64,000 nucleotides of DNA from Amycolatopsis sp. cg9 (GCF_041346945.1 NZ_CP166850.1:6122501-6186500); one strand, 5' to 3'; counted from the first letter of the stretch, positions 24,050-33,599 are shown. Numbers and translations: made by a program. Notes: generated from the letters alone by a model not told the origin.

Positions 24050-24649
24050 ATGAGCGCGCTGCAGAAGCTGAAGGCCTACTTCGGGATGGTGCCCGCTGAC
24101 GACGATGGCTACGACGTCGAGGACGACTACCGGCGCGGTTACGACGACGAGTACGACTCCTACGAGGAGCCGGCTCCCCGGTCGTCCCGCTCACGGTACC
24201 GCGAGGTCGACGACACGTACGACGAGCCCGTCAGCCGCAGCCGGTCACGCTCCGTGGCGGGCTCGGAGCCGGCCGTCCACGGCGCGCTCGCGATGGATCG
24301 CCAGCCCGAGCCCGTGGCGCGCCTGCGACCGGTCACCGAGCCGGTCGTGCGCCAGCCGGTGCGTGACCCGTTGAGCCGGATCACCACGCTGCACCCGACC
24401 AGCTACGCGGAGGCGCGGGCGATCGGGGAGCACTACCGCGAGGGCATCCCGGTGATCATGAACCTCACCGAGATGGAGAACGCGGACGCGAAGCGGCTCG
24501 TCGACTTCGCCGCCGGGCTCGCGTTCGCGCTCCGCGGGTCGATGGACAAGGTCACCAACAAGGTGTTCCTTCTCTCACCGCCCGATGTGGACGTGACGGC
24601 CGAAGACCGCCGGCGGATCGCCGAAGGAGGATTGTTTTTGCGCGGCTGA
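24050..24649 (+). CDS. sepF: Cell-division protein SepF
   Basis: A 199-residue protein. The N-terminus [15 protein letters not shown] is the amphipathic membrane-binding helix; residues 20-105 are an acidic, disordered linker rich in Asp/Tyr/Arg; the C-terminal domain ([28 protein letters not shown]...[19 protein letters not shown]) is the SepF ring-forming fold. It tethers FtsZ to the membrane in actinobacteria that lack FtsA. ATG 24050 is preferred over 24017 because of AGGGAGAGG upstream. Confidence 0.95.
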   Translation: MSALQKLKAYFGMVPADDDGYDVEDDYRRGYDDEYDSYEEPAPRSSRSRYREVDDTYDEPVSRSRSRSVAGSEPAVHGALAMDRQPEPVARLRPVTEPVVRQPVRDPLSRITTLHPTSYAEARAIGEHYREGIPVIMNLTEMENADAKRLVDFAAGLAFALRGSMDKVTNKVFLLSPPDVDVTAEDRRRIAEGGLFLRG

Positions 24650-24756
24650 AGTCGCGCGTACCGCTGAGCGCAAGCAGACGTGATTTTGTCGACTCGATGC
24701 GACGTCGACCCCCCTTGACTGCGTCTTATGGCCGGGCGCCTGGTTAGAGTAGGCAT

Positions 24757-25041
24757 GTGGAAGCTGTGTGGCTGGTCGTCTGGTACGTGCTGTTCGCCTT
24801 CTGGCTGCTGCTGACGGCGCGGATCGTGGTCGAACTCGTCCGGACGTTCGCGCGTGAGTGGCATCCCGCCGGAGGGGTTGCGGTGACGCTCGAGACCATC
24901 TACACAGTGACGGACCCGCCGGTCCGGTTGTTCAGGAGGATCATTCCGATGGTCCGGATCGGCGGCGTCGGACTGGACTTGTCGATTATGGTGCTGCTGT
25001 TGGTTGTGTTCTTCGCGATGCAACTGGCGACTCCAAGTTGA
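24757..25041 (+). CDS. YggT-family membrane protein
   Basis: A 94-residue protein with two transmembrane segments (AVWLVVWYVLFAFWLLLTARIV and IGGVGLDLSIMVLLLVVFFAMQL) and the YGGT motif TVTDPPVRLFRRIIP between. Its function is unknown, but it lies between sepF and wag31 in most actinobacteria. A TAGAGT hexamer at 24745-24750 is 6 bases before the GTG start, suggesting a leaderless transcript starting here. Confidence 0.92.
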   Translation: MEAVWLVVWYVLFAFWLLLTARIVVELVRTFAREWHPAGGVAVTLETIYTVTDPPVRLFRRIIPMVRIGGVGLDLSIMVLLLVVFFAMQLATPS

Positions 25042-25093
25042 TCGGGGAGACTTGGGTGGACCCTGCAGGCCATGGAGTGCGTGAGGTGATCTG

Positions 25094-25939
25094 ATGTCGT
25101 TGACCCCCGCTGACGTGCATAACGTTGCGTTCAGCAAGCCGCCCATCGGCAAGAGGGGCTACAACGAGGACGAGGTGGACGCGTTCCTCGACCTGGTGGA
25201 GACCGAGCTGGCCCGCTTGATCGAGGACAACAACGAGCTGCGCCAGCAGATGGAGCAGCTCGACGCCGAGCTCGAGTCGACTCGGAGCGAGCTCGACAGC
25301 GCCAAGTCGGCGCCCCCGATGCGTGAAGAACCGTCGCGCCGGCTGGCGCCGGTGCCGCCGCCGCAGTCCGCCATGGAGCAGACCCAGGCGCACTCGATGG
25401 TCGGCGACAGCACGGAGCCGAACGTGCAGGCCGCCAAGGTCCTGGGCCTCGCCCAGGAGATGGCCGACCGGCTGACCGCCGAGGCGAAGACCGAGTCCGA
25501 CGGGATGCTGGCCGAGGCCCGCACCAAGTCCGAGCAGCTGCTCTCGGACGCCCGGGCGAAGTCCGACTCGATGGTCAACGAGGCCCGCACCCGCGTCGAC
25601 ACGATGCTGAACGACGCGCGGACCCGGGCGGAAACCTTGGAGCGCCAGGCGCGCGACAAGGCCACGACGCTCGAGCGCGAGTCGCAGCGCAAGTACACCG
25701 AGACGATGAACAGCCTCAACTCCGAGAAGAGCGGGCTGGGCAAGAAGATCGAAGAGCTGCGCACGATCGAGCGGGAGTACCGCACGAGGCTGCGCGGGTT
25801 CCTCGAGTCCCAGCTGCGCGAGCTCGACGACCGCGGTTCCGCCGCACCCGCGTCGGCCTCGTCCGGCTCCGGCCAGTCGTCCGGCTCGTCCAGCGGCGGC
25901 CAGGGCTACTCGTTCGGCCCGCGCGCCGAAGCCGGCTGA
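25094..25939 (+). CDS. wag31: Polar growth coordinator DivIVA/Wag31
   Basis: A 281-residue coiled-coil protein. The N-terminal lipid-binding domain [34 protein letters not shown] is nearly invariant in DivIVA. A first coil covers about residues 30-70, a Pro-rich linker follows, and a long second coil with repeated [14 protein letters not shown]-like units covers about 110-240, ending in a Ser/Gly-rich tail. It marks cell poles and directs tip growth. It follows yggT by 52 bases, with a GAGGTGATCTG ribosome region. Confidence 0.96.
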   Translation: MSLTPADVHNVAFSKPPIGKRGYNEDEVDAFLDLVETELARLIEDNNELRQQMEQLDAELESTRSELDSAKSAPPMREEPSRRLAPVPPPQSAMEQTQAHSMVGDSTEPNVQAAKVLGLAQEMADRLTAEAKTESDGMLAEARTKSEQLLSDARAKSDSMVNEARTRVDTMLNDARTRAETLERQARDKATTLERESQRKYTETMNSLNSEKSGLGKKIEELRTIEREYRTRLRGFLESQLRELDDRGSAAPASASSGSGQSSGSSSGGQGYSFGPRAEAG

Positions 25940-25951
25940 GTTTTTCGTCCG

Positions 25952-25987
25952 GGCCTGCCCCGTCGGTGTGAGCCGCCGGGGCAGGCC
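25952..25987 (+). terminator. Hairpin after wag31
   Basis: GGCCTGCCCCG and CGGGGCAGGCC form perfect 11-base arms around 14 bases, starting 12 bases after the wag31 stop. A TTTTT run precedes rather than follows it, so it would be a non-canonical terminator. Confidence 0.55.
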
Positions 25988-26063
25988 ACGGTTCGGAGTC
26001 GATCCGGTACGGCACGTGGGTGGGTCGCGGTCCGATCTTGCCCGGTTCGTGTTGTAATGCAGC

Positions 26064-26654
26064 GTGCTTTACATCGTGCTGGTACTGGTACTGGCGGCTC
26101 TGGGGTTGCTCGTCACCGCGCTGATCACCGCTTCTTCGCTGTGGGCGTGGGTTTCCATCGGGCTGTCGGTACTGGCAGGCCTGATCTTGGTGGCCGACTG
26201 GCTGCGCCGCCGTCGCCGCGCCTCGGCACCCTCCGACGTCGCTGAACCTGATCCGGCTGCTCCCGCCGCTCCGGCTGCTTCGGTCGCCGAGCCGACGCCG
26301 GAAGAGGTACCGGCCGAGGCGGAACAGACCGTCCTGATCCCGGCGGCCGGCGACCTGGGAGACCCGGCCGACACCCCCGACCCCGAACCCGCCGCGGAAG
26401 AACCCGCTGCGGAGGTGGAAGCGGAGGCCGAACCAGGCGAGGAAAAGACCCCGGCCGACGACATCGCCGTCCTGGCGGACCTCGAGGACGAGGTCGTGGT
26501 CGTCGACGAGCACCCCCGCTACCACCTGCGAGCCTGCCCGTGGCTCGGCACCCGCGAACTCATCCCGATCGGCATCGGCGAAGCCCGCCAGCTCGGCTTC
26601 ACCCCGTGCGCCCGCTGCACCCCGGACGCAACCCTGGTAGCCGCCCACAGCTGA
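26064..26654 (+). CDS. Two-helix membrane protein with acidic linker and Cys-rich C-terminus
   Basis: A 196-residue protein: two transmembrane helices (about residues 1-24 and 27-47), an RRRRR stop, a long Ala/Pro/Glu linker (50-135), and a C-terminal module HPRYHLRACPWLGT...GEARQLGFTPCARCTPD. The HLxxC...PCxxC pattern suggests a zinc-binding knuckle like that of Ada-type modules. It is conserved in actinobacteria downstream of wag31, from memory of such loci. A TGTAAT hexamer at 26053-26058 suggests a leaderless transcript. The function is unknown. Confidence 0.75.
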   Translation: MLYIVLVLVLAALGLLVTALITASSLWAWVSIGLSVLAGLILVADWLRRRRRASAPSDVAEPDPAAPAAPAASVAEPTPEEVPAEAEQTVLIPAAGDLGDPADTPDPEPAAEEPAAEVEAEAEPGEEKTPADDIAVLADLEDEVVVVDEHPRYHLRACPWLGTRELIPIGIGEARQLGFTPCARCTPDATLVAAHS

Positions 26655-26722
26655 CCCGGCGTGGGGCCCGCCCGCATCTCGCCGCGTGTTGTCGGGTCGG
26701 CCAGGCTCAGTGGCTTTCCGAC

Positions 26723-26746
26723 GCCCACGCGCCCTCCGGCGTGGGC
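26723..26746. terminator. Hairpin between convergent genes
   Basis: GCCCACGC and GCGTGGGC are perfect 8-base arms around 8 bases in the gap between the two-helix protein and the ArsR-like gene. There is no T-tract. Confidence 0.4.
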
Positions 26747-26778
26747 CGAAAGAACCCCGTCCGCCCGGCCACCCGCTA

Positions 26779-27525
26779 TCAAGCCGCCAGGTTGGCCAAG
26801 CCCAAGTGAGTCTCCAGCGCCCGGGCCCCCTCCGGCGTGAGCCGGACCGCGCGGTGGGCCTCCGCGCGCCGCCGGACCCAGCCCGCCTCCGTGAACCGCG
26901 TGGCCACCGCCGCGCCCAGCGCGTCCGCCAGGTGGTGGCGCTGCTCGCTCCAGTCCAGGCAGAACTTCAGCAGCGGCCGCCGTCCGGACGCCGCCGCGGC
27001 GAGGTCGATGCCCAGTGCCGTGAACACCGGCTCCGCCGCCGGACCCAGCGTGTACGGGTGTTCGCGCAGCGGAGCCGAAATGCGGTCGCCCGTGCGCCGC
27101 CGCGTGTCCGGGGCGCCGGCCAGCGCGCCCCGCGCCAGCAGCGCCGCGGTGACCGCGACCCCGAGCCGGCCCGCCAGGTGGTCGTAGCACGTCCGGGCCG
27201 TGCGCAGCGCCTCCGCGCGCGTGCCCTCGCGCAACGACGTCACCGGCTGGGACGGCGAGAACCGCGCCAGCGTCTCCAGCAGCTCGGCGGGATCCGGCCC
27301 GGCCAGCCGGTAGAACCGGTGGCGCCCCGACTTCTCCGCGACGACCAGGCCCGCCGCCCGCAGCTTCGCCAGGTGCGCGCTGACACCCGGCGCGGACAGC
27401 CGCGCCTCGGCGGCCAGCACCGACGCCGCCAGCGCCCGGCCGTCGCCGAGCGCGAGCAGCACCCGGACCCGCGCCGGGTCCGCGAACAACGCGGCGGTGC
27501 GGGCGATGTCGGCGTCCCCTTCCAC
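26779..27525 (-). CDS. Long ArsR-family regulator
   Basis: A 248-residue protein with an N-terminal ArsR winged helix (DIARTAALFADPARVRVLLAL..., SAPGVSAHLAKLRAAGLV) and a C-terminal domain of about 150 residues not found in short ArsR repressors. The C-terminal marks RTCYDHLAGRLGVAV and RPLLKFCLDWSEQRHHLADALG recur in the regulator at 38839, so the two are paralogues. GTG 27525 has GGAG upstream. It is divergent from the MFS exporter with an inverted repeat between them. Confidence 0.85.
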   Translation of the reverse strand: MEGDADIARTAALFADPARVRVLLALGDGRALAASVLAAEARLSAPGVSAHLAKLRAAGLVVAEKSGRHRFYRLAGPDPAELLETLARFSPSQPVTSLREGTRAEALRTARTCYDHLAGRLGVAVTAALLARGALAGAPDTRRRTGDRISAPLREHPYTLGPAAEPVFTALGIDLAAAASGRRPLLKFCLDWSEQRHHLADALGAAVATRFTEAGWVRRRAEAHRAVRLTPEGARALETHLGLANLAA

Positions 27526-27545
27526 GGCTCCAGGATGCCCCCGGC

Positions 27546-27569
27546 ACGCTTCCACCGCGACGGAAGCGT
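27546..27569. promoter_or_regulatory. Inverted repeat in the ArsR / MFS gap
   Basis: ACGCTTCC and GGAAGCGT are perfect 8-base arms around 8 bases, between the divergent starts. It is the likely operator for the long ArsR regulator. Confidence 0.55.
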
Positions 27570-27589
27570 CCGCGCGGTGCACTGGGCGC

Positions 27590-28900
27590 ATGCTCCTGCT
27601 CACCATGTGCGCCGGGATGTTCCTCGTGCAGCTGGACGTCACGGTCGTCAACGTCGCCCTGCCCGCCCTCGGCGCGGACCTGCACGCGGGCCTCGCGGCG
27701 CAGCAGTGGGTGGTCGACGGCTACACCGTCGTCCTGGCCGCGTTCCTGCTCACCGGCGGCGCCCTCGGCGACGTCTTCGGTCACCGCCGGATCGTCCTCA
27801 CCGGCTTCGGGCTGTTCGGCGTCGCCTCGGCCGCGTGCGGGCTCGCCGCCACGGCGCCCGTGCTCGTCGCCGCCCGCGCCGGACAGGGCCTGGGCGCGGC
27901 CCTGCTGCTGCCCGGCACGCTCGCCGTGATCACGAACGCCCACCCGGGCCGCGCCGAGCGGGCCCGCGCCCTCGGCGTCTGGGCCGGGGTGTCCGCGCTG
28001 GCCCTGGCGGCGGGCCCGGTGCTGGGCGGCGCGGTCGTGGCGGCGGCGGGCTGGCGGCCGGTGTTCTGGCTCACCGTCCCGATCGTGCTGGCGGCGGCCG
28101 GAGCGACCCGGCGGCTCGTCCCGTGCGGCACTCGCGCGCCCGGCCGGCGGGTCGACGTCGCGGGTGCCCTCACCGCCGCACCCGCCCTCGGCGCCGGGGT
28201 GTACGCGGTCATCGCCGGAAGCGCGGTGGCCGCGGTGGTGGCGGCCGTCGCGCTGGCGGCGTTCCGGGTCGTGGAACGCCGGTCACCCGACCCGATGCTG
28301 CCTCCGGACGTCGTCCGGCGGACGTCGAGCGCCACCTTCGTCTCGGCGGCGATGAACTTCGTCGGGATCGGCGCGATCCTGGTGCTGACGCTGTACTTGC
28401 AGGGCGTGCGGCACGCGTCCCCGCTGACCGCCGGGTTCGAAGTGCTGCCGCTGTTCGGCCCGCTCTCGGTGCTGGCCCCGGTCACGGGCCGGCTGACCGC
28501 CCGGTTCGGCCCGCGGCCGCTCATGGTCACCGGGCTCGCGCTGGGCGTGCCCGGGATGCTGAACCTGGTGCTGGTCAAGGAAAACAGCGGCTACGCGGCC
28601 CTCTTGCCGACGCTGCTGGGCCTCGGCGTCAGCATGGGCCTGCTGACGACGGCGGTGGTGACGGCCGCGGTCTCCGGCCTGCCGCCGGAGCGGGCGGGAG
28701 TGGCCAGCGGGGTGAACAACACCGCCCGGCAGGCGGGCGGCGCGCTCGGGGTGGCGGTCCTCGGCTCGGTCGCGGGTGCGCCGGGAGCGGGCTTTCTCGC
28801 CGGACTGCACGAGGCCGGCGTGATCGCGGCGGCACTGTGGCTGGCGGCGATCGGCGTCACGCTCGCGGGGATCCGAGCCCCGGCGGCGGCCGGCTCCTGA
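27590..28900 (+). CDS. MFS drug exporter (DHA2, EmrB/QacA type)
   Basis: A 436-residue exporter. The first helix carries the DHA2 signature LVQLDVTVVNVALPALGADL, followed by WVVDGYTVVLAAFLLTGGALGDVFGHRR (motif A). It is shorter than typical 14-helix DHA2 pumps, and the number of helices is not certain from reading alone. ATG 27590 is the best start next to the operator; the ribosome site is weak. It is probably repressed by the divergent ArsR-like protein. Confidence 0.85.
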   Translation: MLLLTMCAGMFLVQLDVTVVNVALPALGADLHAGLAAQQWVVDGYTVVLAAFLLTGGALGDVFGHRRIVLTGFGLFGVASAACGLAATAPVLVAARAGQGLGAALLLPGTLAVITNAHPGRAERARALGVWAGVSALALAAGPVLGGAVVAAAGWRPVFWLTVPIVLAAAGATRRLVPCGTRAPGRRVDVAGALTAAPALGAGVYAVIAGSAVAAVVAAVALAAFRVVERRSPDPMLPPDVVRRTSSATFVSAAMNFVGIGAILVLTLYLQGVRHASPLTAGFEVLPLFGPLSVLAPVTGRLTARFGPRPLMVTGLALGVPGMLNLVLVKENSGYAALLPTLLGLGVSMGLLTTAVVTAAVSGLPPERAGVASGVNNTARQAGGALGVAVLGSVAGAPGAGFLAGLHEAGVIAAALWLAAIGVTLAGIRAPAAAGS

Positions 28901-28907
28901 GCACGGC

Positions 28908-28962
28908 TGTCTTGAATGAGTCATTCAGGATCTCCCACGACCTGAATGACTCATTCAAGACA
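28908..28962. repeat. Long perfect palindrome between convergent genes (family B)
   Basis: Two perfect 22-base arms around an 11-base loop. Each arm contains its own palindrome, TGAATGAGTCATTCA or its complement. It lies between the MFS and TPR genes and can end transcription from both sides, but its nested symmetry resembles the other intergenic elements in this window. Confidence 0.8.
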
Positions 28963-28976
28963 CCACCGGCCCGGGA

Positions 28977-31694
28977 TCAGTCTTCGAGCTCCTCCAGCAG
29001 GGTCTCGATGTTCTCGCGCTGCCCGGCCGCCTCCTCGGGCAACCGCGCCAGCGCCGCGTTCAGCACCTCCCGGGCTTCGGCCACCTTCCCCAGATCCCGC
29101 CACAGCCGTCCACAAAGGACTTCCGCGGCGACCGCCGGGCCCTCGGCTTCCATGGCCCGCAAGGCTTCCGCCGCCGCCGTGGCGCGGGGGAGCGCCTCCT
29201 CCGGACGCTCCAGGTTGGCCAGCAACCGGGCACCGTCGTAGGCCGCCAGCGCGCTCTCCCACTCGAACTGCGGTCCTTCGCCCGTCACCGCGTCCGCGGC
29301 CGCCAGCGCTTCCTCCGCCCGCGCGGGCTCGCCGGCCCACAGCCACGACAGCGCCGTGCGACGGCGGTTGCGCAGCTCTTCGGCCGGCAGCTCGGCGGTC
29401 CGGAACCGCGCGGCCGCGGCCGCGAAACCCTCCGCCGCTTCGGCGTCCCGGTCCAGGCCGTCGAGGACCTCCGCGCGGGACTCGGTCGCCTGCCCCGCCG
29501 CGGCCTCGTTCCCCAGCTCCGCGAAGTGTCCGGCGGACGCGGCGAACAGCTCCACCGCCTGGACTTCACGGTCCAGCTCCTGGCACGCCTTCGCCAGCAG
29601 GTACCGGCCGCGCGCCAGCTCGTGGCCCGCCCCGGCCCGTTCCAGGACCGCTTCCGCGTCCTCGATCGCTTCGGCCGCGTCTTCCGGGCGGCCGGCGTCC
29701 AGCGATGCGGCCGCGAATTCGACCCGCGTCACCGCCGCGTCCACCTCGGCCCCGAGCGCGGCGAAGTCGCCGACGGCCGCCCGGAAGGCGGTGGCGGCGT
29801 CCTCGGAGCGGCCGAGGTCGGTGGCCAGGTGCCCGCGCACCTGCTGCAGCTGGGCCCGCGCCGACAGGTCGGTGCCCGGGTCGATCGACGTCGCTTCGGC
29901 GAACGCCGCTTCCCGGTCGCCGAGGCCGGCGCGGAACCGGACGCCCAGCAGCCGCGCGTTCGCGGCCCGCTCGGGCGCGCCGATCTCCGCGTACCGCGCC
30001 GCCGCGTCCGCCACGAGCTCGATCGCGCCCGGCAGGTCGCCCTGGTTCGCCAGCACCAGCGCCCGGCGTTCCAGCCACGCCCCCGTCAGCTCGGGGGTGG
30101 CGCGGACCGGGTCGCCGGCCCGGTCGAGGACCTCCGCGGTGGCCTCGAGGTCTTGCCGGGCGAAGTGCAGGACCGCCAGCCGCAGCAGGGCCCGGCCGTG
30201 GTCGGCGGGCTCGCCGATGGCCGCCAGGCGCGCGGCCGATGCTTCGAGCTCTTCGGCCGCCTCCGGGCGGTCCCCGGCCAGTGCCGCGAACAGGATCTCC
30301 TTGCCGCGCGCGGCTTCCGCGCCGACGGCGTCGCCGGCTTCCTCGAACAGCCCGGCCGCGTGCGCGAAGCCGCGGCTCGCGGCCTCGAGGTCGCCGGGCA
30401 CCTCGGCATCGGCCGCCGCGGTCAGCCGCCGGGCGCGCAGCGTCCCCGACGGATCGGGGCACACCTCGTCGAACCGGGCCCAGACGGCGTCGGGCGAGCG
30501 GCCCAGCCGGGCCTCCCGCTCACCGAGGTCGGCCAGCTCCTCCGGCGACTCCGGCCAGACGCGGGCGGGCGCCGGAACGGGGACCGGCGCGGCGGTCCCG
30601 GACAACGGCAGGTGCTCGACGAGCGGTTCGGCGGCGAGCACCGCGCGGACCCGGTCGCTCTGCTCGGCCGTGCCGTTGCGCGCGTCGAACCGCGTGGCGA
30701 TGGCCAGCGCGCGTTCCGCGAGCTCGTCGCGCAGCCCGGCCACCGTGGTCGTGCCGCCGGTGGCGCGCACCGGCGCGTCGCCGTGACCGCCCTCGGCCAC
30801 CAGCCGCAGGTTCAGCGCGGCCGCGGCGGCGAACTCCTGCTCCGCGTACGGCGTCGGCGGCGCTTCGAGCCAGCCGAGGTGCCGCTCGACGAGGTCGAGG
30901 CCGCGGGCGTGGTTCCCGGTCAGCGCGCAGAACGCGAGGTGGGTGGCGATCGCCTGCAGCTGCGCCGGATCGTGCCGCATCGCCCGGTACGCGCGGCGGT
31001 GCGCCTGGACCGCGTCCTCGTACCGTCCGATGTGGACGTAGGGGAGCAGCAGCTCGGTCAGGATGTGCTGCGGCTGCTCGACGCAGCTGAACTGCCCGCC
31101 CAGCACCGGCTCGGCCACCTCGGCGGCTTCGGCGTACCGGCCGAGCCAGCTCAGGTGCGCGACCTTGTCGCTCGGCTCGCAGCCCACGCAGTCGGACATC
31201 TGCCCGCGGGGCGCGGCCGACCACAGCCGGTACTGCTCGGCGGCGGTTCCGCGGTCGCCGACGTGCCGGGCGAGCACGGCGCGGTACTGGTGCACCGGGT
31301 TCATCGTGTACCCGGCCGCGCGGTAGCGGCGTTCCATGTCGTCGAGCACGGCACGGGTCCGGTCGAGCGGCACCTCCGGGAAGGTCGCCATCGACCCGGC
31401 CATGAACTTGAAGTACCAGTGCAGGTCGTGGGTCCAGCGCGGGTCGGCTTCGCCGCGGTCGTGCACCGCCAGGCACCACGCGAACGGCACGAACGCCTTC
31501 GCGGGCTCGCCGCCCTGCTGGTAGGCGCTGGTGAGGAAGATCCGGGCGCCGAAGCGCAGTTCGGGCGAGCCGAGGGCGTCGGCTTCGCGGAGCCCGGCTT
31601 CGAGCGCGGCGATCTGGGCGCGGCCGCGCGGCAGCCGTTCGGCGGCCCACAGCCGGTCCCAGACCTCCTGCTCGCCGGCGGTGGGGGTGGTCAT
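28977..31694 (-). CDS. Large TPR-repeat protein paired with an HSP90-like gene
   Basis: A 905-residue helical repeat protein with no enzymatic motif. Residues 1-330 form an irregular helical domain (WDRLWAAERLPRGRAQIAALEAGL, a CVGC pair near residue 145). From about 390 to the end there are many TPR-like pairs of 34-40 residues rich in Ala/Glu (AYDGARLLANLERPEEALPRATAA, ATDLGRSEDAATAFRAAV). It overlaps the HSP90-like gene in ATGA and has a GAGGAG ribosome site. TPR proteins often bind HSP90 tails, so a chaperone-cochaperone unit is plausible. Confidence 0.8.
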   Translation of the reverse strand: MTTPTAGEQEVWDRLWAAERLPRGRAQIAALEAGLREADALGSPELRFGARIFLTSAYQQGGEPAKAFVPFAWCLAVHDRGEADPRWTHDLHWYFKFMAGSMATFPEVPLDRTRAVLDDMERRYRAAGYTMNPVHQYRAVLARHVGDRGTAAEQYRLWSAAPRGQMSDCVGCEPSDKVAHLSWLGRYAEAAEVAEPVLGGQFSCVEQPQHILTELLLPYVHIGRYEDAVQAHRRAYRAMRHDPAQLQAIATHLAFCALTGNHARGLDLVERHLGWLEAPPTPYAEQEFAAAAALNLRLVAEGGHGDAPVRATGGTTTVAGLRDELAERALAIATRFDARNGTAEQSDRVRAVLAAEPLVEHLPLSGTAAPVPVPAPARVWPESPEELADLGEREARLGRSPDAVWARFDEVCPDPSGTLRARRLTAAADAEVPGDLEAASRGFAHAAGLFEEAGDAVGAEAARGKEILFAALAGDRPEAAEELEASAARLAAIGEPADHGRALLRLAVLHFARQDLEATAEVLDRAGDPVRATPELTGAWLERRALVLANQGDLPGAIELVADAAARYAEIGAPERAANARLLGVRFRAGLGDREAAFAEATSIDPGTDLSARAQLQQVRGHLATDLGRSEDAATAFRAAVGDFAALGAEVDAAVTRVEFAAASLDAGRPEDAAEAIEDAEAVLERAGAGHELARGRYLLAKACQELDREVQAVELFAASAGHFAELGNEAAAGQATESRAEVLDGLDRDAEAAEGFAAAAARFRTAELPAEELRNRRRTALSWLWAGEPARAEEALAAADAVTGEGPQFEWESALAAYDGARLLANLERPEEALPRATAAAEALRAMEAEGPAVAAEVLCGRLWRDLGKVAEAREVLNAALARLPEEAAGQRENIETLLEELED

Positions 31695-33460
31695 CGGGTC
31701 TCCTCTTCGGGGACGGCCTGGTCCAGCAGGCCGAGGAACGAACGGTTCAGCAGCGCGGCGTCGGCCGGCCGGATCGGGTGCCTGCCGAACAGCAGGGCCT
31801 GCCCGTAGAGCGACTCGACGGCGAGCCCGCGCAGCGTGTCGTCCCGGAGCAGGCTGATCCGCCGCACCAGCGGGTTGCGGTGGTTGAGCACCAGCTGGGG
31901 GCGGTCGTCGGCCGGCTTCTCGAACGCCGAGAGCACCCCCGCCCACAGCTCGTCGACCTGGTCCTTGGTGGCCCGCAGCTCGCCGGCGAACGCCGCGGCC
32001 CGGTCCAGCAGGTAGAGCACCGGCAGGCTCGACGGCTGGAACTCGCGCAGCACGACCTCGCAGCCCAGCCGGTCGAGGTGGCGCTGCGCGGCCGCGACGA
32101 ACGGCCGGGTGGCCAGCGCGGTGGCGCTGTCCAGCTCGGCGAACGCGGTGGTCAGGTCGCTCGGCTCGAGCCGGGTCACCACCAGGTCCGGTTCGAGCGC
32201 CCGCATCCGCTCGGCCAGCTCGCTGTCGTAGGTGTAGCCGCCGTTGATCACGGCGATGTCCTGCGCGGCCGCGACCCCGGCCAGCTGCTGGAACTCGTCG
32301 GCGGTGGCGCAGTAGCGCAGCAGCCCGTAGCGGCCGCGGAACTCGGCCATCGTCATCCGGCCGACGTTGGTCTCCAGCGGCCACCACTGCTCGACCAGCC
32401 GCAGCATCTCGTCGTCGTGCAGGGCGAGCGCCTTGACCCCGAGGTGGTGGATCCCGAGGAACCGGTTCAGCCGGTCGGGTGCGGTCCGCGCCAGCCCGGC
32501 GAGCCAGCCGCGCAGCCGGTCGCCGAGCGCTTCGCGCGCCGACTCCAGCTGGCCGTCGTCGTAGAGCGCCTCACGGCTCGCCGTCGGCCGCAGCTCGCCC
32601 GCGTCGACGACGCAGCGGGCGAAGAACGCCCAGTCCGGCAGCAGGCCCGGCGCGTTCTCCGCGAGCAGCATCCGCTTGAGGTAGACGCGGTGGCCGCCGT
32701 GCTCGGCCGGGCTGGCCGGGAACGGCAGCACGTACGCCACGCCGGTCAGCCCGGCGGCGGGCACGTCCAGTTCGACGACGTCGAACGGCGTGAAGCCCAG
32801 GGTGTCCTGCGCGTAGCCGACGAGATCGGCCTGCCGCTGCCCGGGCGCGCGGTCGTCGGCGGCCCACGGCACGGGCGTGGTGACCGGCCGGCCGTCGACG
32901 GTGATCCCGAACGGCAGCATCGAGCCGTACAGCGTGGCCAGTTCGGCGACCGTCCCGGGGACGAACCACTGTTCGGCGCCGGGGCGCGCGTCGAGGGTCA
33001 CCGTGGTGCCCGGCTCGTCCCGTTCGCCCGGCCCGATGGCGTAGGTGCCGTCGGAGCGGCCGGTCCAGGCGACGGCCGGGCCGCCGTCCACCGACCGCGT
33101 CACGACGCGCACCTCGTCGGCGACGAGGAACGCCGACAGCAGCCCGATCCCGAACTGGCCGAGGAACTCGTGCCGCTGGAAGCCCAGTTCGTCCCTTTTG
33201 GAGCTGCGGCCGATCGTCGCGAGCAGTTCGTGCACCTGGGCTTCGGTCAGGCCGATCCCGGTGTCGGTGACGCGCAGGACGCCGTCGCCGGCCTCGACCG
33301 CGATCTCCGCGGGCGCGCCGGGCTCCCGCGCGCGGCGCGCGGTCACCGCGTCGACGGCGTTCTGCAGGAGCTCCCGCACGTACACGCGCGGGCTCGAGTA
33401 GAGGTGGCGGCTGAGGAGGTCGACGACCCCGCGAAGATCCACCTGAAAAGTGCGGCTCAC
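31691..33460 (-). CDS. HSP90-family (HtpG-like) ATPase
   Basis: A 589-residue protein. The N-terminal GHKL ATPase has the HSP90 motifs ELLQNAVDAVTARR (Asn for Mg-ATP), VTDTGIGLT and IGRSSKRDE with FLGQFGIGLLSAFLVAD. The middle domain includes YLKRMLLAENAPGLLPDWAFFARCVVDAGEL and PTASREALYDD. It is divergent from canonical HtpG and has a weak C-terminal region. GTG 33460 is chosen because family alignment starts at SRTFQVDLRGVVDLL. The downstream gene is a large TPR protein. Confidence 0.87.
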   Translation of the reverse strand: MSRTFQVDLRGVVDLLSRHLYSSPRVYVRELLQNAVDAVTARRAREPGAPAEIAVEAGDGVLRVTDTGIGLTEAQVHELLATIGRSSKRDELGFQRHEFLGQFGIGLLSAFLVADEVRVVTRSVDGGPAVAWTGRSDGTYAIGPGERDEPGTTVTLDARPGAEQWFVPGTVAELATLYGSMLPFGITVDGRPVTTPVPWAADDRAPGQRQADLVGYAQDTLGFTPFDVVELDVPAAGLTGVAYVLPFPASPAEHGGHRVYLKRMLLAENAPGLLPDWAFFARCVVDAGELRPTASREALYDDGQLESAREALGDRLRGWLAGLARTAPDRLNRFLGIHHLGVKALALHDDEMLRLVEQWWPLETNVGRMTMAEFRGRYGLLRYCATADEFQQLAGVAAAQDIAVINGGYTYDSELAERMRALEPDLVVTRLEPSDLTTAFAELDSATALATRPFVAAAQRHLDRLGCEVVLREFQPSSLPVLYLLDRAAAFAGELRATKDQVDELWAGVLSAFEKPADDRPQLVLNHRNPLVRRISLLRDDTLRGLAVESLYGQALLFGRHPIRPADAALLNRSFLGLLDQAVPEEETR

Positions 33461-33599
33461 TGTGAAAAGTTCCCCCGTGGTTCCCGGCCGCGGACTCTTC
33501 GGCGGCACGCGGTCATGCTAACGGGGGATCGCCGCGGCGGTCCCGTTCGTTTCCGGTGCGCCCCTCGTGGCAACGGGTTGCGCGGAGCGGTTAACCTGG

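Noticed and set aside
25991..26012. GGTTCGGAGTCGATCC considered as a tRNA T-arm
   Set aside because: It does not fit the GGTTCGANTCC pattern and no acceptor or anticodon arms can be folded around it.
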